Source: Odiellus spinosus (lineage: Eukaryota; Arthropoda; Arachnida; Opiliones; Phalangiidae). Taken from it: DNA of 64,000 bases. The translations under genes and the position numbers were made by a program. The DNA is taken from positions 12,092,501-12,156,500 of the forward strand of contig OY987226.1 in assembly GCA_963920705.1 (NCBI GenBank). Direction: 5' to 3'. Below the pieces are notes generated by a model that worked only from the letters and a program-made list of their open reading frames with translations, was not told the DNA's origin and ran no database searches. Below, piece after piece: positions 22,025-32,303 of this stretch; position 1 is the first letter of the stretch; each line of letters begins with the position of its first letter.

Positions 22025-24085
22025 GGGAAGGTCGAATTTTTGGTCGATTTTTACATTTTTTTTTCTTTGGTTGCTTTCTCTTTGATACGCTTTGACCTAC
22101 GCCCCGCTATTAGTGTCATAAGAATTGACAGGAGATCGTCTCCAAGTTGTTCCATAGATCGAAAATATTTCAAAGTTTATACCCATACTCTTAAAGAGAG
22201 GATTAGTTTCTAACTCAGTGGATCTACCTGAACTAACTCGCGTTGACACTTAATTTAATACCCTATTATTTGTTCGCAAGCAGTTTTTTATATATGTATA
22301 TATTTTTTTTTTTGGTGAAACATTTCAGCAAAGGTTGCCGCCCTGGTTTTGTTTTGAATTATGCATAAGTTGGTTTGGATTATATCGAGATATTTTAGGT
22401 ATTAGACGTTCAAATGAAACAGATGGTTTTGGCGAATTTGACAGGATTACGGTATTACTTGTCTAATATGTCTAAAACTTTACCGGATTAAGACCAATAT
22501 AATATGACCTTGAACTTCGATATACTTTTAAAGTATTTATGCTTGTATTAAGAGTAGTTTGTATTATAGTAAAAGTCTGAATTGGATGAATACGTAATGT
22601 TAAAACTTATGGGTAAAAATAGTTTATGATATAGGTTTTTCAACATTATGTTAGTGTACTTTTGATAAATAGAGCTTTGAACTCGAAAGAGTAAATGAAA
22701 ATTTAATTTAACAAAACTTGAAAATGTATAAATTAAGTACAGCTTCGCATATACGTCTCGTTTCAAGATTCCTGAACTAATATATCAAGTTCAATAAACG
22801 AACTAGAATGAATTAATTATTAAATGTATAAATCTATTTAAATTTGTTATAGCGTTGAATTTTTATTTACAATTAATTATGGACTTTAGCAAATAGTTTT
22901 TTCAATTCTTCTCATATCCGAAAGATGTGCACGAGTTTCTAAATTGATTGGAATAAGATTAATTTTCATCAAATTAAGTCTTTAAGTAGTTACAAATGAT
23001 TTGAAACGAATCCAGAATCTACATATTTGAGATTTTGATATTCTTATTTTTAATTTGACCTTTCATAGTAATTTAACAAATGTTTTTTATCTTTTCAAAC
23101 TCTCGACTTTGTGTTTCCTAACTCATTAAAAAGTTTAGTTTCGATCAGTTTTTATTAGATTTACGTTTTAAATTAAATTGAATTGAATTGAACCTTAATT
23201 CGATTATCTGCATTGAAAATTAATTTTTCCTAAGCTCCTAAAAACATGGTTTATTTCAGATGACTTTTCATAACTGTAAGGCTTAAAATTATACCTTACT
23301 AATCTCAATTTAATGATAAAAATATTTGTTTTATAATACTTAGTTCAAACTTAATCTTTCAAATATAGAAACCCTTTTATCAAAATTTGTATAATTTGAA
23401 CAGATGGTCGTACTAAATATAACCATAAAAAATATATATTTTGAGTGGTGAGAGGCAATTTGGCTGATCATTTCAAAGCTTCTAATTAATGTCTTTAATT
23501 AAGAAGGGCGAAAAACCAACCTATATAATTAAAACCAAAGAACTAATATTTTAAATGCACGGCATATATTTATCTTTTTTTTTCCCGTTCCATTATAGGT
23601 ATAGGTAGGTATATCTTTATTAAATCGTACCTCGTACTATATATGTTTGGTCCAATGGTAAAAAAGGTCCTCGAAACACATTTCGCATTATCATAATGAT
23701 AGCCGAAGTTGGAGGTTTTAGGTGCCCGAAGCCATCCACTAGGCGTATATATATACTCAGTCAAATTTAAACGATTTTTCTCGGTACTCCCTTAGCAGGC
23801 ACGTAACAAAACGTTTTGCCCCCAGAGTCGAGATAATAATAAAAACTAAGCAAACTACCATTTCCAACATATACGCCTTCGAATTATTTAAAGAGAGGAT
23901 AAAACCACTTTGATTAATTTAAACCTAAATCTGGTTTAATTTGATAATTTAATCTGAACTATATATCGGTATGGTACCTACTGAATAAGAATTAGTGTCT
24001 TAAAGGCGTTGGTTAACAGTTAAACTGATTGGTCTAAGGCTTATATAAGTAATAAAGGATGAAGTGCATATGGAATGAGATGTAA
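19515..24085. other. AT-rich non-coding stretch with a 32-nt poly(A)
   Basis: No gene was recognised. There is a 32-nt A run at 21991-22022 preceded by CAGGGGGAAATAATCCG. It could be the tail of a retroposed sequence, but no body or target duplication could be defined. The segment 20400-20500 and the patch near 20790-20890 are CpG-richer. Open frames here are short and low-complexity. Confidence 0.45.
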
Positions 24086-24515
24086 ACTTAAAGGTTTAAG
24101 CTCAGTAATTTCAACAAAGTTTATGCTTAGAATAATTGCATGTAGTTTAGGCTTAGCAACGTCTCTTAAGGTTTAGGCTTAGCGACTTCTCTTAAGGTTT
24201 AGGCTTAGCGACTTCTCTCAAGGTTTAGGCTTAGCGACGTCTCTCAAGGTTTAAAAGCAGTGATTTCTGTTAAGATTTAGACTCAGCGACTTCTCAAGGT
24301 TCTCTCTAGGCTCAGTGATGTTTCTCAATGATTAGTCACAAACGCGGATCTCAAAGTTTAGAGTTAGGAAAAGTTCTCTAGGTTCGTGCATAGCAAGATG
24401 CTAGAGATTTAGACTTAGCAATGTTTCTAAAGTTTTAAGCTAAGCATACTTTCTCGTGCTTAGGCTTAAAACGTTGCATAAAGTGTAGGCTTAGCGAAGT
24501 CTGTCAAGGGTATCC
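24086..24515 (+). repeat. Degenerate 26-bp tandem repeat
   Basis: The core consists of consecutive 26-bp units (AAGGTTTAGGCTTAGCGACT plus TCTCTT/C) at about 24150-24250. It is flanked on both sides by diverged copies recognisable from TTAGGCTTAG and TTCTC motifs up to about 24510. The gradient from conserved centre to decayed edges suggests an old array with a younger core. Confidence 0.85.
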
Positions 24516-25489
24516 TAATTGTTTCTATAAGTTGTAAATTGGTCCAATGTAATTTTTTAGTCAACGAATCGGTTGTCAACTTCGATACGATTGATACGTT
24601 TGTCGGTTCAAGTTAGAATCAAATTTGAATCGAAAGGGGCACGTCTTGATTTGGGTTCACTCTCCCTTGGCGGCGCGACCTTAGGAGGAACGTAATATTC
24701 AGGGAGACGGATCTGGTTGCGCCACGGCAATGGCACGGTGCATGCTCGTTTTGCTTTGGCGAGAAAGAAAGAATTGGGCGCCCGGGGCGAGACGCGCAAA
24801 CGGAATTATATTAAAACATTACGGATGGGAGAGAGAGAGATTGAGCGTGCATTTCCAAGCTACTTTCTCTCGCTGTTTTTTATTTTTTTCTCTCTCTAGT
24901 TACTCGGGGGAGGTGACCTAGCAGAACCCCTCCTATTTGGAAAGTCATTAAAACACTACAAGGACCCCCTCAACGTCATTACCCGGACAGCCTTACTCGG
25001 TACCCGAACCAAGAATTACGCCGAAACCCCCCATAATCCGCCCTCCCTTAATCTACCCGGGGCTGTAGTCGTCATGTATATTCTAGCTGTTCTCTACCTC
25101 AGCCCGCAGGTAGATACCGAATTTTCACTCTTATTCACCCCCCAATGCCCTTTTTACAAATCGCAGAAACTACAAAATTTACCTTTGGGTGATTATAAAA
25201 TTCATTTTGTTTCGAGCCTCTTTTATTACCATTCTCCCCCCCCCCCCGCGCTTTTTTGATAGACAAAATGTTTAAGTGTTCTGGCGATTAGGCTTTCATA
25301 ATTTGTGTCTTGAATTTGGCGCTTATCTTTTGTCCTGTCGGTCTGCTGATTCTTTTGGGTTTCGACGCACTATAGTATCTTTGGTTTAGGCTTTATTAAG
25401 CCTTGGGTTTTGGTCGTTTAGTGTATTGAGTTTGTCGCTCGGTGTCTATGGTTTGTCGGGCTGGTGTGTAGTGTTTTGATAATTGCTGT
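24516..25489. other. Non-coding stretch flanking the retrotransposon
   Basis: A CpG-rich patch lies at about 24640-24830. A C-rich segment (24920-25070), 12 consecutive C (25236-25247) and a T/G-rich tract (25290-25489) follow. The T/G-rich tract resembles degenerate forms of the TTGGGTTTTGT motif found just beyond the element at 34110-34700. No gene was identified. The patch at 24720-24830 is open in several frames, as GC-rich DNA often is. Confidence 0.45.
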
Positions 25490-26801
25490 TGTAACGAGTG
25501 ATTTAAGGTATAATCAAAATTAACCCATTATAATTATTAAATTCATAGAAATCTTAAATCTCTCGTTCTCTTAAAATAATATTAGCAGAATACATTAGAA
25601 TAGAATACAGGTTATCTCCTTTTCTTATGCCTGTTTCTAAGCGCTGGCGCTTAGTCCATGCAGGTGTAAGAAGAATCCAAAAATTCAATCGAGGGTGGGT
25701 CAGCGTTGCTAGAGCTCAGCACGTTGACCAACCCCATCATGTAGATATTTCCCCGCTTGCCCCTACTATGATTTACCAACTTCTCTTTCCCTTTTGCAAT
25801 AAAAATAAAATAACGTTGCCAGGTTAAACACGTAGCGGGGGGTAGCTTTGAATGCACTTGAATATTCGCGAAATCAATTCTCGGAATGATTATATTCCAA
25901 AATGAAAAAGTAAAAGGTTCGAAAGTGAGAAATTGGCGCGAAAAAGACACGTGGGCAAGATGACGTAGGTTGACCAGGTGTTGATATGAAAAACTGGAAC
26001 GACCAAGAAGATGAGATAGGAATAAGAAAAAAAGGAGATCGAAGAGTTTCTCGATATGTAACTTTGGAGGAAGGTCAAGAAGGTTTTTATGAAAACTTAG
26101 ACCATCTCCCGTAGTACCCTACGATTTGGAACGGGAACCACGCGGACCAAAAATAGTACCATGCCGTCGTCCCAGAACCGAGTCATCTAAGCGGACATCT
26201 TTATCGTTTCTATCATGATAATGGATCTAAGAAAATCCATCTACCTAAAACCTACGCGATCACATCGCGATAGTTTCTCCCAATTTTGGGATTAAATTCA
26301 ATTCCGTGTTTTTGTGTTTGTGCGCGCACACAGGATCTCCCATCAGGATGAACTCCTCTCTTTCGGAACATATAAGTATCAAGTTAACAATTTCGATTAG
26401 AAGTTATATTTTGTTAATGGGTTAAGTCTTGATATATGTTGTTAGTGTATTTATTTTGTGTTAGTGTTTTTATTGTGTTAGTGTATTTCATTTTATTTTG
26501 GTTAGGGATATAAAGGGCAGATATTAGTTAGTATACGTACGTATTAGTTTAGTTGTTAATTTAAGGTTTGTATTAGAAGTGTGATAATTAAATTTTAGTT
26601 TTTGATTTGGCAACGTATAAAAATAGTTTCCATTATTTAAATATAAATTAAATCCCTAGACAACTAACGAGCCAACCAATTATCTTTTCCCACCGCAAGC
26701 CCCAATAGTGAACACTTAGCGGATACCCGGACCATGATATATCTATAGATTAACTTAAATTTTTAGTCAAGGAAAAGAAACCTAGTTAAAATTTCCTTAC
26801 A
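25490..26801 (+). repeat. 5' LTR, 1312 bp
   Basis: It begins TGTAACGAGTG and ends TTTCCTTACA. Segment-by-segment comparison with 32795-34106 shows the same length and no difference found. A TATA-like TATAAAG lies at 26509-26515, with initiator-like TTAGTTTAGTTG about 30 bp downstream. This would give a U3 of about 1050 bp, but the start site is inference. An AATAAA at 25798-25803 lies upstream of that point, so the poly(A) signal actually used is uncertain. Confidence 0.97.
26509..26515 (+). promoter_or_regulatory. Candidate LTR TATA box
   Basis: TATAAAG in GGGATATAAAGGGCAG, followed by AT-rich sequence with initiator-like motifs near 26540. It would drive the genomic transcript. The same sequence occurs in the 3' LTR at 33814-33820. 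Confidence 0.4.
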
Positions 26802-26803
26802 AA

Positions 26804-26821
26804 TGGGGGCCCTTAGCCGAG
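26804..26821 (+). promoter_or_regulatory. Candidate primer-binding site
   Basis: TGGGGGCCCTTAGCCGAG starts 2 nt after the 5' LTR and has the obligatory TGG complementary to a tRNA CCA end. The implied tRNA end has discriminator C73, which in eukaryotes points to proline-like tRNAs. The first seven bases match the tRNA-Pro site used by other retroelements, but the rest does not, so the primer is unassigned. Confidence 0.55.
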
Positions 26822-27147
26822 ATTTTCATGTATATATACATATATAGTTCAGTTTTCAAAATTCTTAGTATTTTTTTTTAATCTGTTTAACTAATTCAGT
26901 GGTTAAATTACGTTGCAGAGTAACTCACATATTACGGATAACCAATACCTAGTATTATTGCTTTTAATTTCAGGCATATATTTTTTTTGGGTTTTGTTTT
27001 GTTTTGTTATAATTATATTGGTATGACCTTTCCAGAAAATATTTTAATTATCCCCGATTTTCCCATACAAATATAATTATTTTCCTATTGATTTTAAAAG
27101 TCCCACCATATCGGAACACGATCCCTACTTAGGTATAAATATTTTAT

Positions 27148-28842
27148 ATGAATAGTAAAAGTGACCAAGCTCATAAAGCCTTTAGCGATCGTCTTCGATC
27201 ACAACGGTTAGATAATCGTAATATTCGTAGAGAATCTCTCCCTATAAAAAAACCTAAAAGTAACCCAAAAGGTAAAACTACCGTATCAAAACCCGCCAAT
27301 ATGGCTGATAGTAATAGCTCCTCGCGAAATACGTCACCCTCTAGAATTTCTGGACCTTCCACATCGCAACAGTCTAACACCCCCCCTACTACCAATTTGC
27401 CCGGGAGCTTCCCTCCTTTCTCGTTAGCTCCAACCACGCCGGCTCAAAATACACCTCCAGGGGCTAACCAAGTTTTACCACCCCCTCCAGGCCCGGCCAC
27501 GATGCCTAATTCTACGCCACCGGCTCCCTCTGGTACGACTAGTTCGGCTCCCGTAGTAATTCCAGGGGATGTTTTAACTCAAATTATGAATCAGCTTTCC
27601 TTTCTCTCAGCCCAAAATCAACAATTTGCGGCCATGTTTGCTAATTTACACGCCACAACTCCGCCGCCTGGGAATCTTCCGAATGCCCCATCTCAAAATG
27701 TATTAGGCCCAGCCATTAACCCAGTATTGCCCTCTACCCAACAGGTTGGGATAACTCCAGTGTTGCCAGTTATTACGCAAGTTAATCCACCTCCAGCGCC
27801 TCTTATCACTTTAGTTCCGACCCCTAGTCAAAGTAGCGCGGCCCTAGGATCCACTAGCCAGCCTTCGGGCAGTGTTACCAACTTTTCTGTTACGTCAGCC
27901 AATAGCACCACCCCGTTAACTCAACCTGGCATGTACTGCCCGCCGACCACGCCATTTATGTTTTCTAACCCACTACCCGCCCCCACGTATGCCGGGAATC
28001 CCACAGATTCTGGCCCGAAACTATTTTTGCGCAGGGTTAAACAAATGCGAATTACGTACAACGTTCCCGAAAACATATTTATTCAGCAATGGGTCCCTAC
28101 TCTGTTAACAGGCCCTGCTCTAGATTGGTTTAGTATTAACAATGATTTGAGCCCTTTTAGTGATCTAGCGACGTTCGAAACGGCGTTACGTACACGATTC
28201 GAGAGAAAGGAAAACGATGAGCACGTTAAGGCAAAAATTAGCGATAGATTCCAAAGAGCTCAAGAAAGCGTACATGAGTACGCGGAAGCTATATTAAAAC
28301 TATGTGGCCAATTAGTGAAACCCCCTAATGACACTAAGCAGATTAAATATGTTTTAAGGAATATTCGGGAGGACATTAAGCCTTATCTTGAAACGAAAAA
28401 GTACACTACCCTTAGAGATTTGTTAGACGACGCCTCCGGTGTTGAAAGATCGGTAAACAAACAAAAACGGAGTGTCGTAAACCCTAACGTTTCTGCCCCT
28501 TACAATACCTCCTCTAATAGTTCGAAAAACCAAGGCAGCTCATCCTCTAGCCAGTGGAGACGATCCAACGACCCTCCGACCAATAATTATCGCCCCCCTG
28601 GAAATACCCCTTCAAACGCACACACACAACCAAAAGCCCCGGCCTACAGTAATAGTAACCGACAGGCGTGGGTACCAACTTGCCATGAGTGCGGCCAAAC
28701 TGGACATCTTCGCCCGGACTGCCCCCGTCGGGTTCCCTATGACGCTAGACAGTCCAACTATCGTAATTCTAACAATACTGATTCGGGAAACGCGAATCGG
28801 GCTGGCGCCAACGGGGTAAGCAACCAGTCTGTTCCGCAATAA
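27148..28842 (+). CDS. gag: Gag polyprotein (564 aa)
   Basis: Structural protein that assembles the retrotransposon particle and binds genomic RNA. Residues 1-280 are very rich in Pro, Ser, Thr and Asn. Residues about 285-435 carry the capsid-type retrotransposon gag region (FIQQWVPTLLTGPALDWF, FETALRTRFERKE). A basic, Ser/Asn-rich linker follows, and then one CX2CX4HX4C zinc knuckle (C512, C515, H520, C525). The ATG at 27148 lies 346 nt after the LTR. Met52 (27301) is an alternative start. The last 61 nt overlap the pol frame in the -1 register, with a slippery site at 28785-28791. Gag is the zero-frame product and ends at TAA 28840-28842. The long Pro-rich N-terminus is unusual for the family. 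Confidence 0.95.
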   Translation: MNSKSDQAHKAFSDRLRSQRLDNRNIRRESLPIKKPKSNPKGKTTVSKPANMADSNSSSRNTSPSRISGPSTSQQSNTPPTTNLPGSFPPFSLAPTTPAQNTPPGANQVLPPPPGPATMPNSTPPAPSGTTSSAPVVIPGDVLTQIMNQLSFLSAQNQQFAAMFANLHATTPPPGNLPNAPSQNVLGPAINPVLPSTQQVGITPVLPVITQVNPPPAPLITLVPTPSQSSAALGSTSQPSGSVTNFSVTSANSTTPLTQPGMYCPPTTPFMFSNPLPAPTYAGNPTDSGPKLFLRRVKQMRITYNVPENIFIQQWVPTLLTGPALDWFSINNDLSPFSDLATFETALRTRFERKENDEHVKAKISDRFQRAQESVHEYAEAILKLCGQLVKPPNDTKQIKYVLRNIREDIKPYLETKKYTTLRDLLDDASGVERSVNKQKRSVVNPNVSAPYNTSSNSSKNQGSSSSSQWRRSNDPPTNNYRPPGNTPSNAHTQPKAPAYSNSNRQAWVPTCHECGQTGHLRPDCPRRVPYDARQSNYRNSNNTDSGNANRAGANGVSNQSVPQ

Positions 28843-31800
28843 ATGACCCTGACTCCACTAACGTGAAACTTTTATCAGATTATGTAGGCCCCATTAATTC
28901 AAATAAATTTATAACCGAGGCCCAAGATTTTTTAGACATTTATCTAGGAACACTTCCGTGTACGGCCCTTGTAGACGGGGGGTCCACTCACACCCTTATC
29001 CACAAAGATTTAAAACCCCTTTTAGAGAACTTAGGCTTTGTTACTTCTACCACCTCAGTATTAGCGCTTGATCAACCCGATGGCAGCCTCTTAGCAACTC
29101 ACGGAGCTGTCACCCTCCCCTTTTGCCTGCCCCGGAAACGAACCGAGTTTGAAGCCGTATATGTGTCAGGTATTAATTACCAATGTATTCTGGGTAAGGA
29201 CATTTTACGTCATGTGGGCATGCTAGTTGACTATGGAATTAATAGCTTTTGCTATCGAGATGCTTTAGATAGGAATTTTTATTTTAAAGGAATAGCTTCC
29301 GATAACCATGGTAGTGTTTGCCGGCTAGCCGCAATTCAGCAATTAATCGCTGAAGATAAAATTTTAGCCAATCCCCGCAGCCTAATTGATGAAGAGGGTA
29401 TCGCTAAAGCTCTCACCACGGCTTGCCTTCCTGTTGATCAATCACAACTTTTAGAGAATTTAGTTTATAAATACAAAAATATTTTTTCGACCGTCCCAGG
29501 TAGAATGTCCAATGTAGAACATTATATAGACCTTACTGACCCCAGGCCCATTTCCGTTCCCCCTTATAGAGTTTCCACCCCCAAACGTATTCTCATTGAT
29601 AACACAATTGACGAGATGTTACAACAGGATATCATTGAACCATGTAACGGCCCCTGGGCCAGTCCCATAATTATTATTCCTAAAAAGGATGGCGGAGTCC
29701 GCCTTTGTATTGATTATCGTAAATTAAATTCCGTCACCCGCCGTGACGTTTACCCTCTACCCCGTATCGATGATATCCTGGAGTCTATACATCACCCAAA
29801 ATATATCACAACCTTAGATATGAGGGCCGGTTATTGGCAAGTTTCCCTCCATGAAGCCCATCGAGATATGGCAGCATTCGTAACCCATAGAGGTCTCTTT
29901 AGACCCAAGGTACTTATGTTCGGAATGACCAACGCTCCCGCTACCTTTCAGAGAATGGTCAATTCCTTGTTTTTGGACCTTTCGGGGCGTGGCGTTTGTG
30001 CTTATCTCGATGATCTAATAATAGCCTCCCAAGACTTCGATACCCACCTTCGTACTTTAGAGGAAGTTTTCGACCGACTTCAAAAAGCAGGCCTAACCAT
30101 AAAGGCTTCAAAGACCCAATTCTGTCAAACCGAAACCAAAATTTTAGGCCACCTAGTGTCAGAATCGGGGATTAAAGTAGATCCGGATAAGACAGCTACA
30201 ATCCGAGACTTTCCTGCGCCCCGAAATCTAAAACAACTGAGGCGATTCTTAGGAATGGCCTCGTATTACCGTAGGTTTGTCGAAAACTTCTCGAAAGTAG
30301 CTAGTCCCCTTAATAATTTATTGAAGAAAGATGTTAAATGGCATTGGGCTCCAGAGCAGGAAGCGGCCTTCACCGTACTCAAAGACAAGTTAGGCTCTGC
30401 CCCAATTTTATGCACTCCAGATTACAACCACCCATTTATGATCCATACAGACGCCTCCAATGTAGGCTTAGGCGCGGTACTTAGTCAAAACATAGATAAG
30501 AAACGGCGCGTCGTGCAGTATGCCAGTACTTCCCTTAATACCGCCGAAAGAAACTATTCAGCCGTTGAGCGAGAAGCTTTAGGAGTATTATTCGCTGTCG
30601 AAACCTTTCGCCCGTACATCGAAGGTACACACTTTGAACTATTTACAGATAATAGCGCGTTAAAATGGTTGCATAAAGCCCCCGATCCAACTGGCAAGTT
30701 TGCGCGGTGGAACGCGCGGCTTCAAGCCTTCGACTTCAATATTTCCCATGTCCCAGGTATCCATAATGTAGTGGCCGACACACTCTCTCGGATTCCCGAA
30801 TCCACGGAAGTTGGTCATGTCTCCGCCTTAACCCCCAAAGTAAACCCTTCCAGATTAGTGAGATTTGACAATGAGGAACTAATTAACGCTCAACGCGCGG
30901 ACGAAAAATTAGGCCCACTAATTTCCTTCCTCGAAGATAATAAATTGCCCCAGGACAGTAACTTGCGAGCTTGGGTAGAAGATACGGCTGTACATTGTGA
31001 TATTAGAAATCAGATTTTATACAAAGACACAGGCAAAATTGATCTATACGGTTGGGACAATTTTAAAATTTTAGTCCCCCCTAGTCTGAGAGCCACATTA
31101 TTGCACGTTACTCACGACATCCCCTCAGCTGGTCATCTAGGAATAAAAAAGACCACCAAACGTCTCCAAAGTCAATACACTTGGGAAGGTATGACATTAG
31201 ATATTGTTAATTATTGTCGCTCGTGCCCAATCTGTCAAACGACTAAAGCTACTAACCAAGCGCCCCCTGGGCTTATGAAACCTAGCCACGTGATTAAGCC
31301 TTGGTCAGTCATTTCTTTAGATTTGAAAGGCCCTTTTCCCCGTTCAAAACGAGGCTACAAATATTTGTTAGTGATTAGCGACTATTTAACTAAGTGGGTT
31401 GAAATATTTCCGCTACGGAAAGCAACCACTCCCCCTATAGTCCGACACCTTGTAGACGACGTTTTCACCAGATATGGCTTACCTGACACGGTAGTTAGTG
31501 ACAACGGAAGTCAATTCGTTAGTAATTTATTCGAGAACGTATTTGAGAAACTTCATATTAAACATAGGTGTACCTCGGTATATTCCCCTCAGTCAAATCC
31601 CACCGAACGATATAATAGGACGATAGGGACCATGATTTCTTCCTATATTCAAGGAAATCAACAGGAATGGGATCGCGGTATACAGCAATTTGCAATGGCC
31701 ATTCGGTCAGCTGTTCAAGATTCTACGGGATTTACCCCAGCTTTCCTTATGTTTGGGCGCGAATTGCGAACCGCTGCAAGTCCCACGGAGACTCGCGACC

Positions 31801-32303
31801 CCGATTATTACGACAATGGCGAAACGTCCAAAGTTTATGGTTTGACAATTCAGAACACAATTACCGATTCATTAAAGATCGCGATAGATAATGTCCGTAA
31901 AGCTCAAGCCTCCCAGAAGGCGCAATACGACAAGCATCATCGAGATGTGGAATTGGAAGCCGGGTTGCTAGTGTATAAAAAGACCCACTTCTTATCCAAA
32001 GCGTCCGATAATTTTTCTAGTAAACTGGCCCCTCGATACGAAGGCCCCTTTCGCATACTGAGCAAATTATCCCCGCTCACTTATAAATTAGAAAATATGA
32101 AAGGACGTCCTCTAAAAGGCACTTATCATATCCGCGATTTGAAGCCAGTTGTGCCCCGAACTGATCTTGTCCTCCAAGATTCAGATTTCTCCACAGGGAC
32201 ATGTGTTCCCGAAATCCACGTTCCTAATGTAAAGGAAAATAAACCTTTTGGAGGTCACCACTTAAGACCCCGAAACCCATCCTCTGGAAAGGTCATGCGA
32301 TAG
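28782..32303 (+). CDS. pol: Pol polyprotein: protease, reverse transcriptase, RNase H, integrase
   Basis: Replication and integration enzymes, probably made as a Gag-Pol fusion by -1 frameshifting. The frame is open from 28782, the conserved part begins about 28863, and no ATG lies before the protease. Residue numbers below count from 28863. Protease is at about 20-140, with VDGGST at 37-42 (canonical D-T/S-G replaced by D-G-G) and ILGKDIL at 109-115. Reverse transcriptase is at about 215-400, with LDM (Asp319) and YLDD (381-384). RNase H has Asp530, Glu571, Asp596 and Asp639. The integrase zinc region has H751, H758, C788 and C791 (an extra H748 and C785 are nearby). The integrase core has Asp820, Asp880 and Glu915 (34 residues between the last two, in the NPTER subclass). 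A GPF module is at about 1061. The stop is TAG at 32301. No chromodomain is visible. Confidence 0.96.
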   Translation, partial: FGKRESGWRQRGKQPVCSAINDPDSTNVKLLSDYVGPINSNKFITEAQDFLDIYLGTLPCTALVDGGSTHTLIHKDLKPLLENLGFVTSTTSVLALDQPDGSLLATHGAVTLPFCLPRKRTEFEAVYVSGINYQCILGKDILRHVGMLVDYGINSFCYRDALDRNFYFKGIASDNHGSVCRLAAIQQLIAEDKILANPRSLIDEEGIAKALTTACLPVDQSQLLENLVYKYKNIFSTVPGRMSNVEHYIDLTDPRPISVPPYRVSTPKRILIDNTIDEMLQQDIIEPCNGPWASPIIIIPKKDGGVRLCIDYRKLNSVTRRDVYPLPRIDDILESIHHPKYITTLDMRAGYWQVSLHEAHRDMAAFVTHRGLFRPKVLMFGMTNAPATFQRMVNSLFLDLSGRGVCAYLDDLIIASQDFDTHLRTLEEVFDRLQKAGLTIKASKTQFCQTETKILGHLVSESGIKVDPDKTATIRDFPAPRNLKQLRRFLGMASYYRRFVENFSKVASPLNNLLKKDVKWHWAPEQEAAFTVLKDKLGSAPILCTPDYNHPFMIHTDASNVGLGAVLSQNIDKKRRVVQYASTSLNTAERNYSAVEREALGVLFAVETFRPYIEGTHFELFTDNSALKWLHKAPDPTGKFARWNARLQAFDFNISHVPGIHNVVADTLSRIPESTEVGHVSALTPKVNPSRLVRFDNEELINAQRADEKLGPLISFLEDNKLPQDSNLRAWVEDTAVHCDIRNQILYKDTGKIDLYGWDNFKILVPPSLRATLLHVTHDIPSAGHLGIKKTTKRLQSQYTWEGMTLDIVNYCRSCPICQTTKATNQAPPGLMKPSHVIKPWSVISLDLKGPFPRSKRGYKYLLVISDYLTKWVEIFPLRKATTPPIVRHLVDDVFTRYGLPDTVVSDNGSQFVSNLFENVFEKLHIKHRCTSVYSPQSNPTERYNRTIGTMISSYIQGNQQEWDRGIQQFAMAIRSAVQDSTGFTPAFLMFGRELRTAASPTETRDPDYYDNGETSKVYGLTIQNTITDSLKIAIDNVRKAQASQKAQYDKHHRDVELEAGLLVYKKTHFLSKASDNFSSKLAPRYEGPFRILSKLSPLTYKLENMKGRPLKGTYHIRDLKPVVPRTDLVLQDSDFSTGTCVPEIHVPNVKENKPFGGHHLRPRNPSSGKVMR
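28785..28851 (+). promoter_or_regulatory. Candidate -1 ribosomal frameshift signal
   Basis: The heptamer G GGA AAC (28785-28791) is in the gag phase required for tandem -1 slippage. The -1 frame is closed by TGA at 28779-28781 and open from 28782 through pol. After a 6-nt spacer, 28798-28805 pairs with 28824-28831 (8 bp, two G-U). The loop segment 28812-28817 pairs with 28846-28851 (6 bp, one G-U), giving an H-type pseudoknot. The pairing was folded by hand. GGGAAAC is an established frameshift heptamer in simian type D retrovirus gag-pro. Confidence 0.8.

Noticed and set aside
21854..22213. A 119-codon frame spanning the 32-nt poly(A)
   Set aside because: A third of its conserved-looking content is poly-lysine from the homopolymer. 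The sequence on either side has no coding character.
24086..24515. TTAGG-like words suggesting interstitial telomeric repeat
   Set aside because: The words sit inside a 26-bp unit (AAGGTTTAGGCTTAGCGAC...) and never form consecutive TTAGG repeats.
25651..25950. A 99-codon minus-strand open frame in the 5' LTR, repeated exactly at 32956-33255
   Set aside because: It is duplicated only because the LTRs are identical. There is no family resemblance and no promoter on that strand.
28863..28865. GTG as the true start codon of pol
   Set aside because: Nuclear eukaryotic translation does not normally start at GTG. The frame is open upstream into gag and a frameshift signal explains expression.
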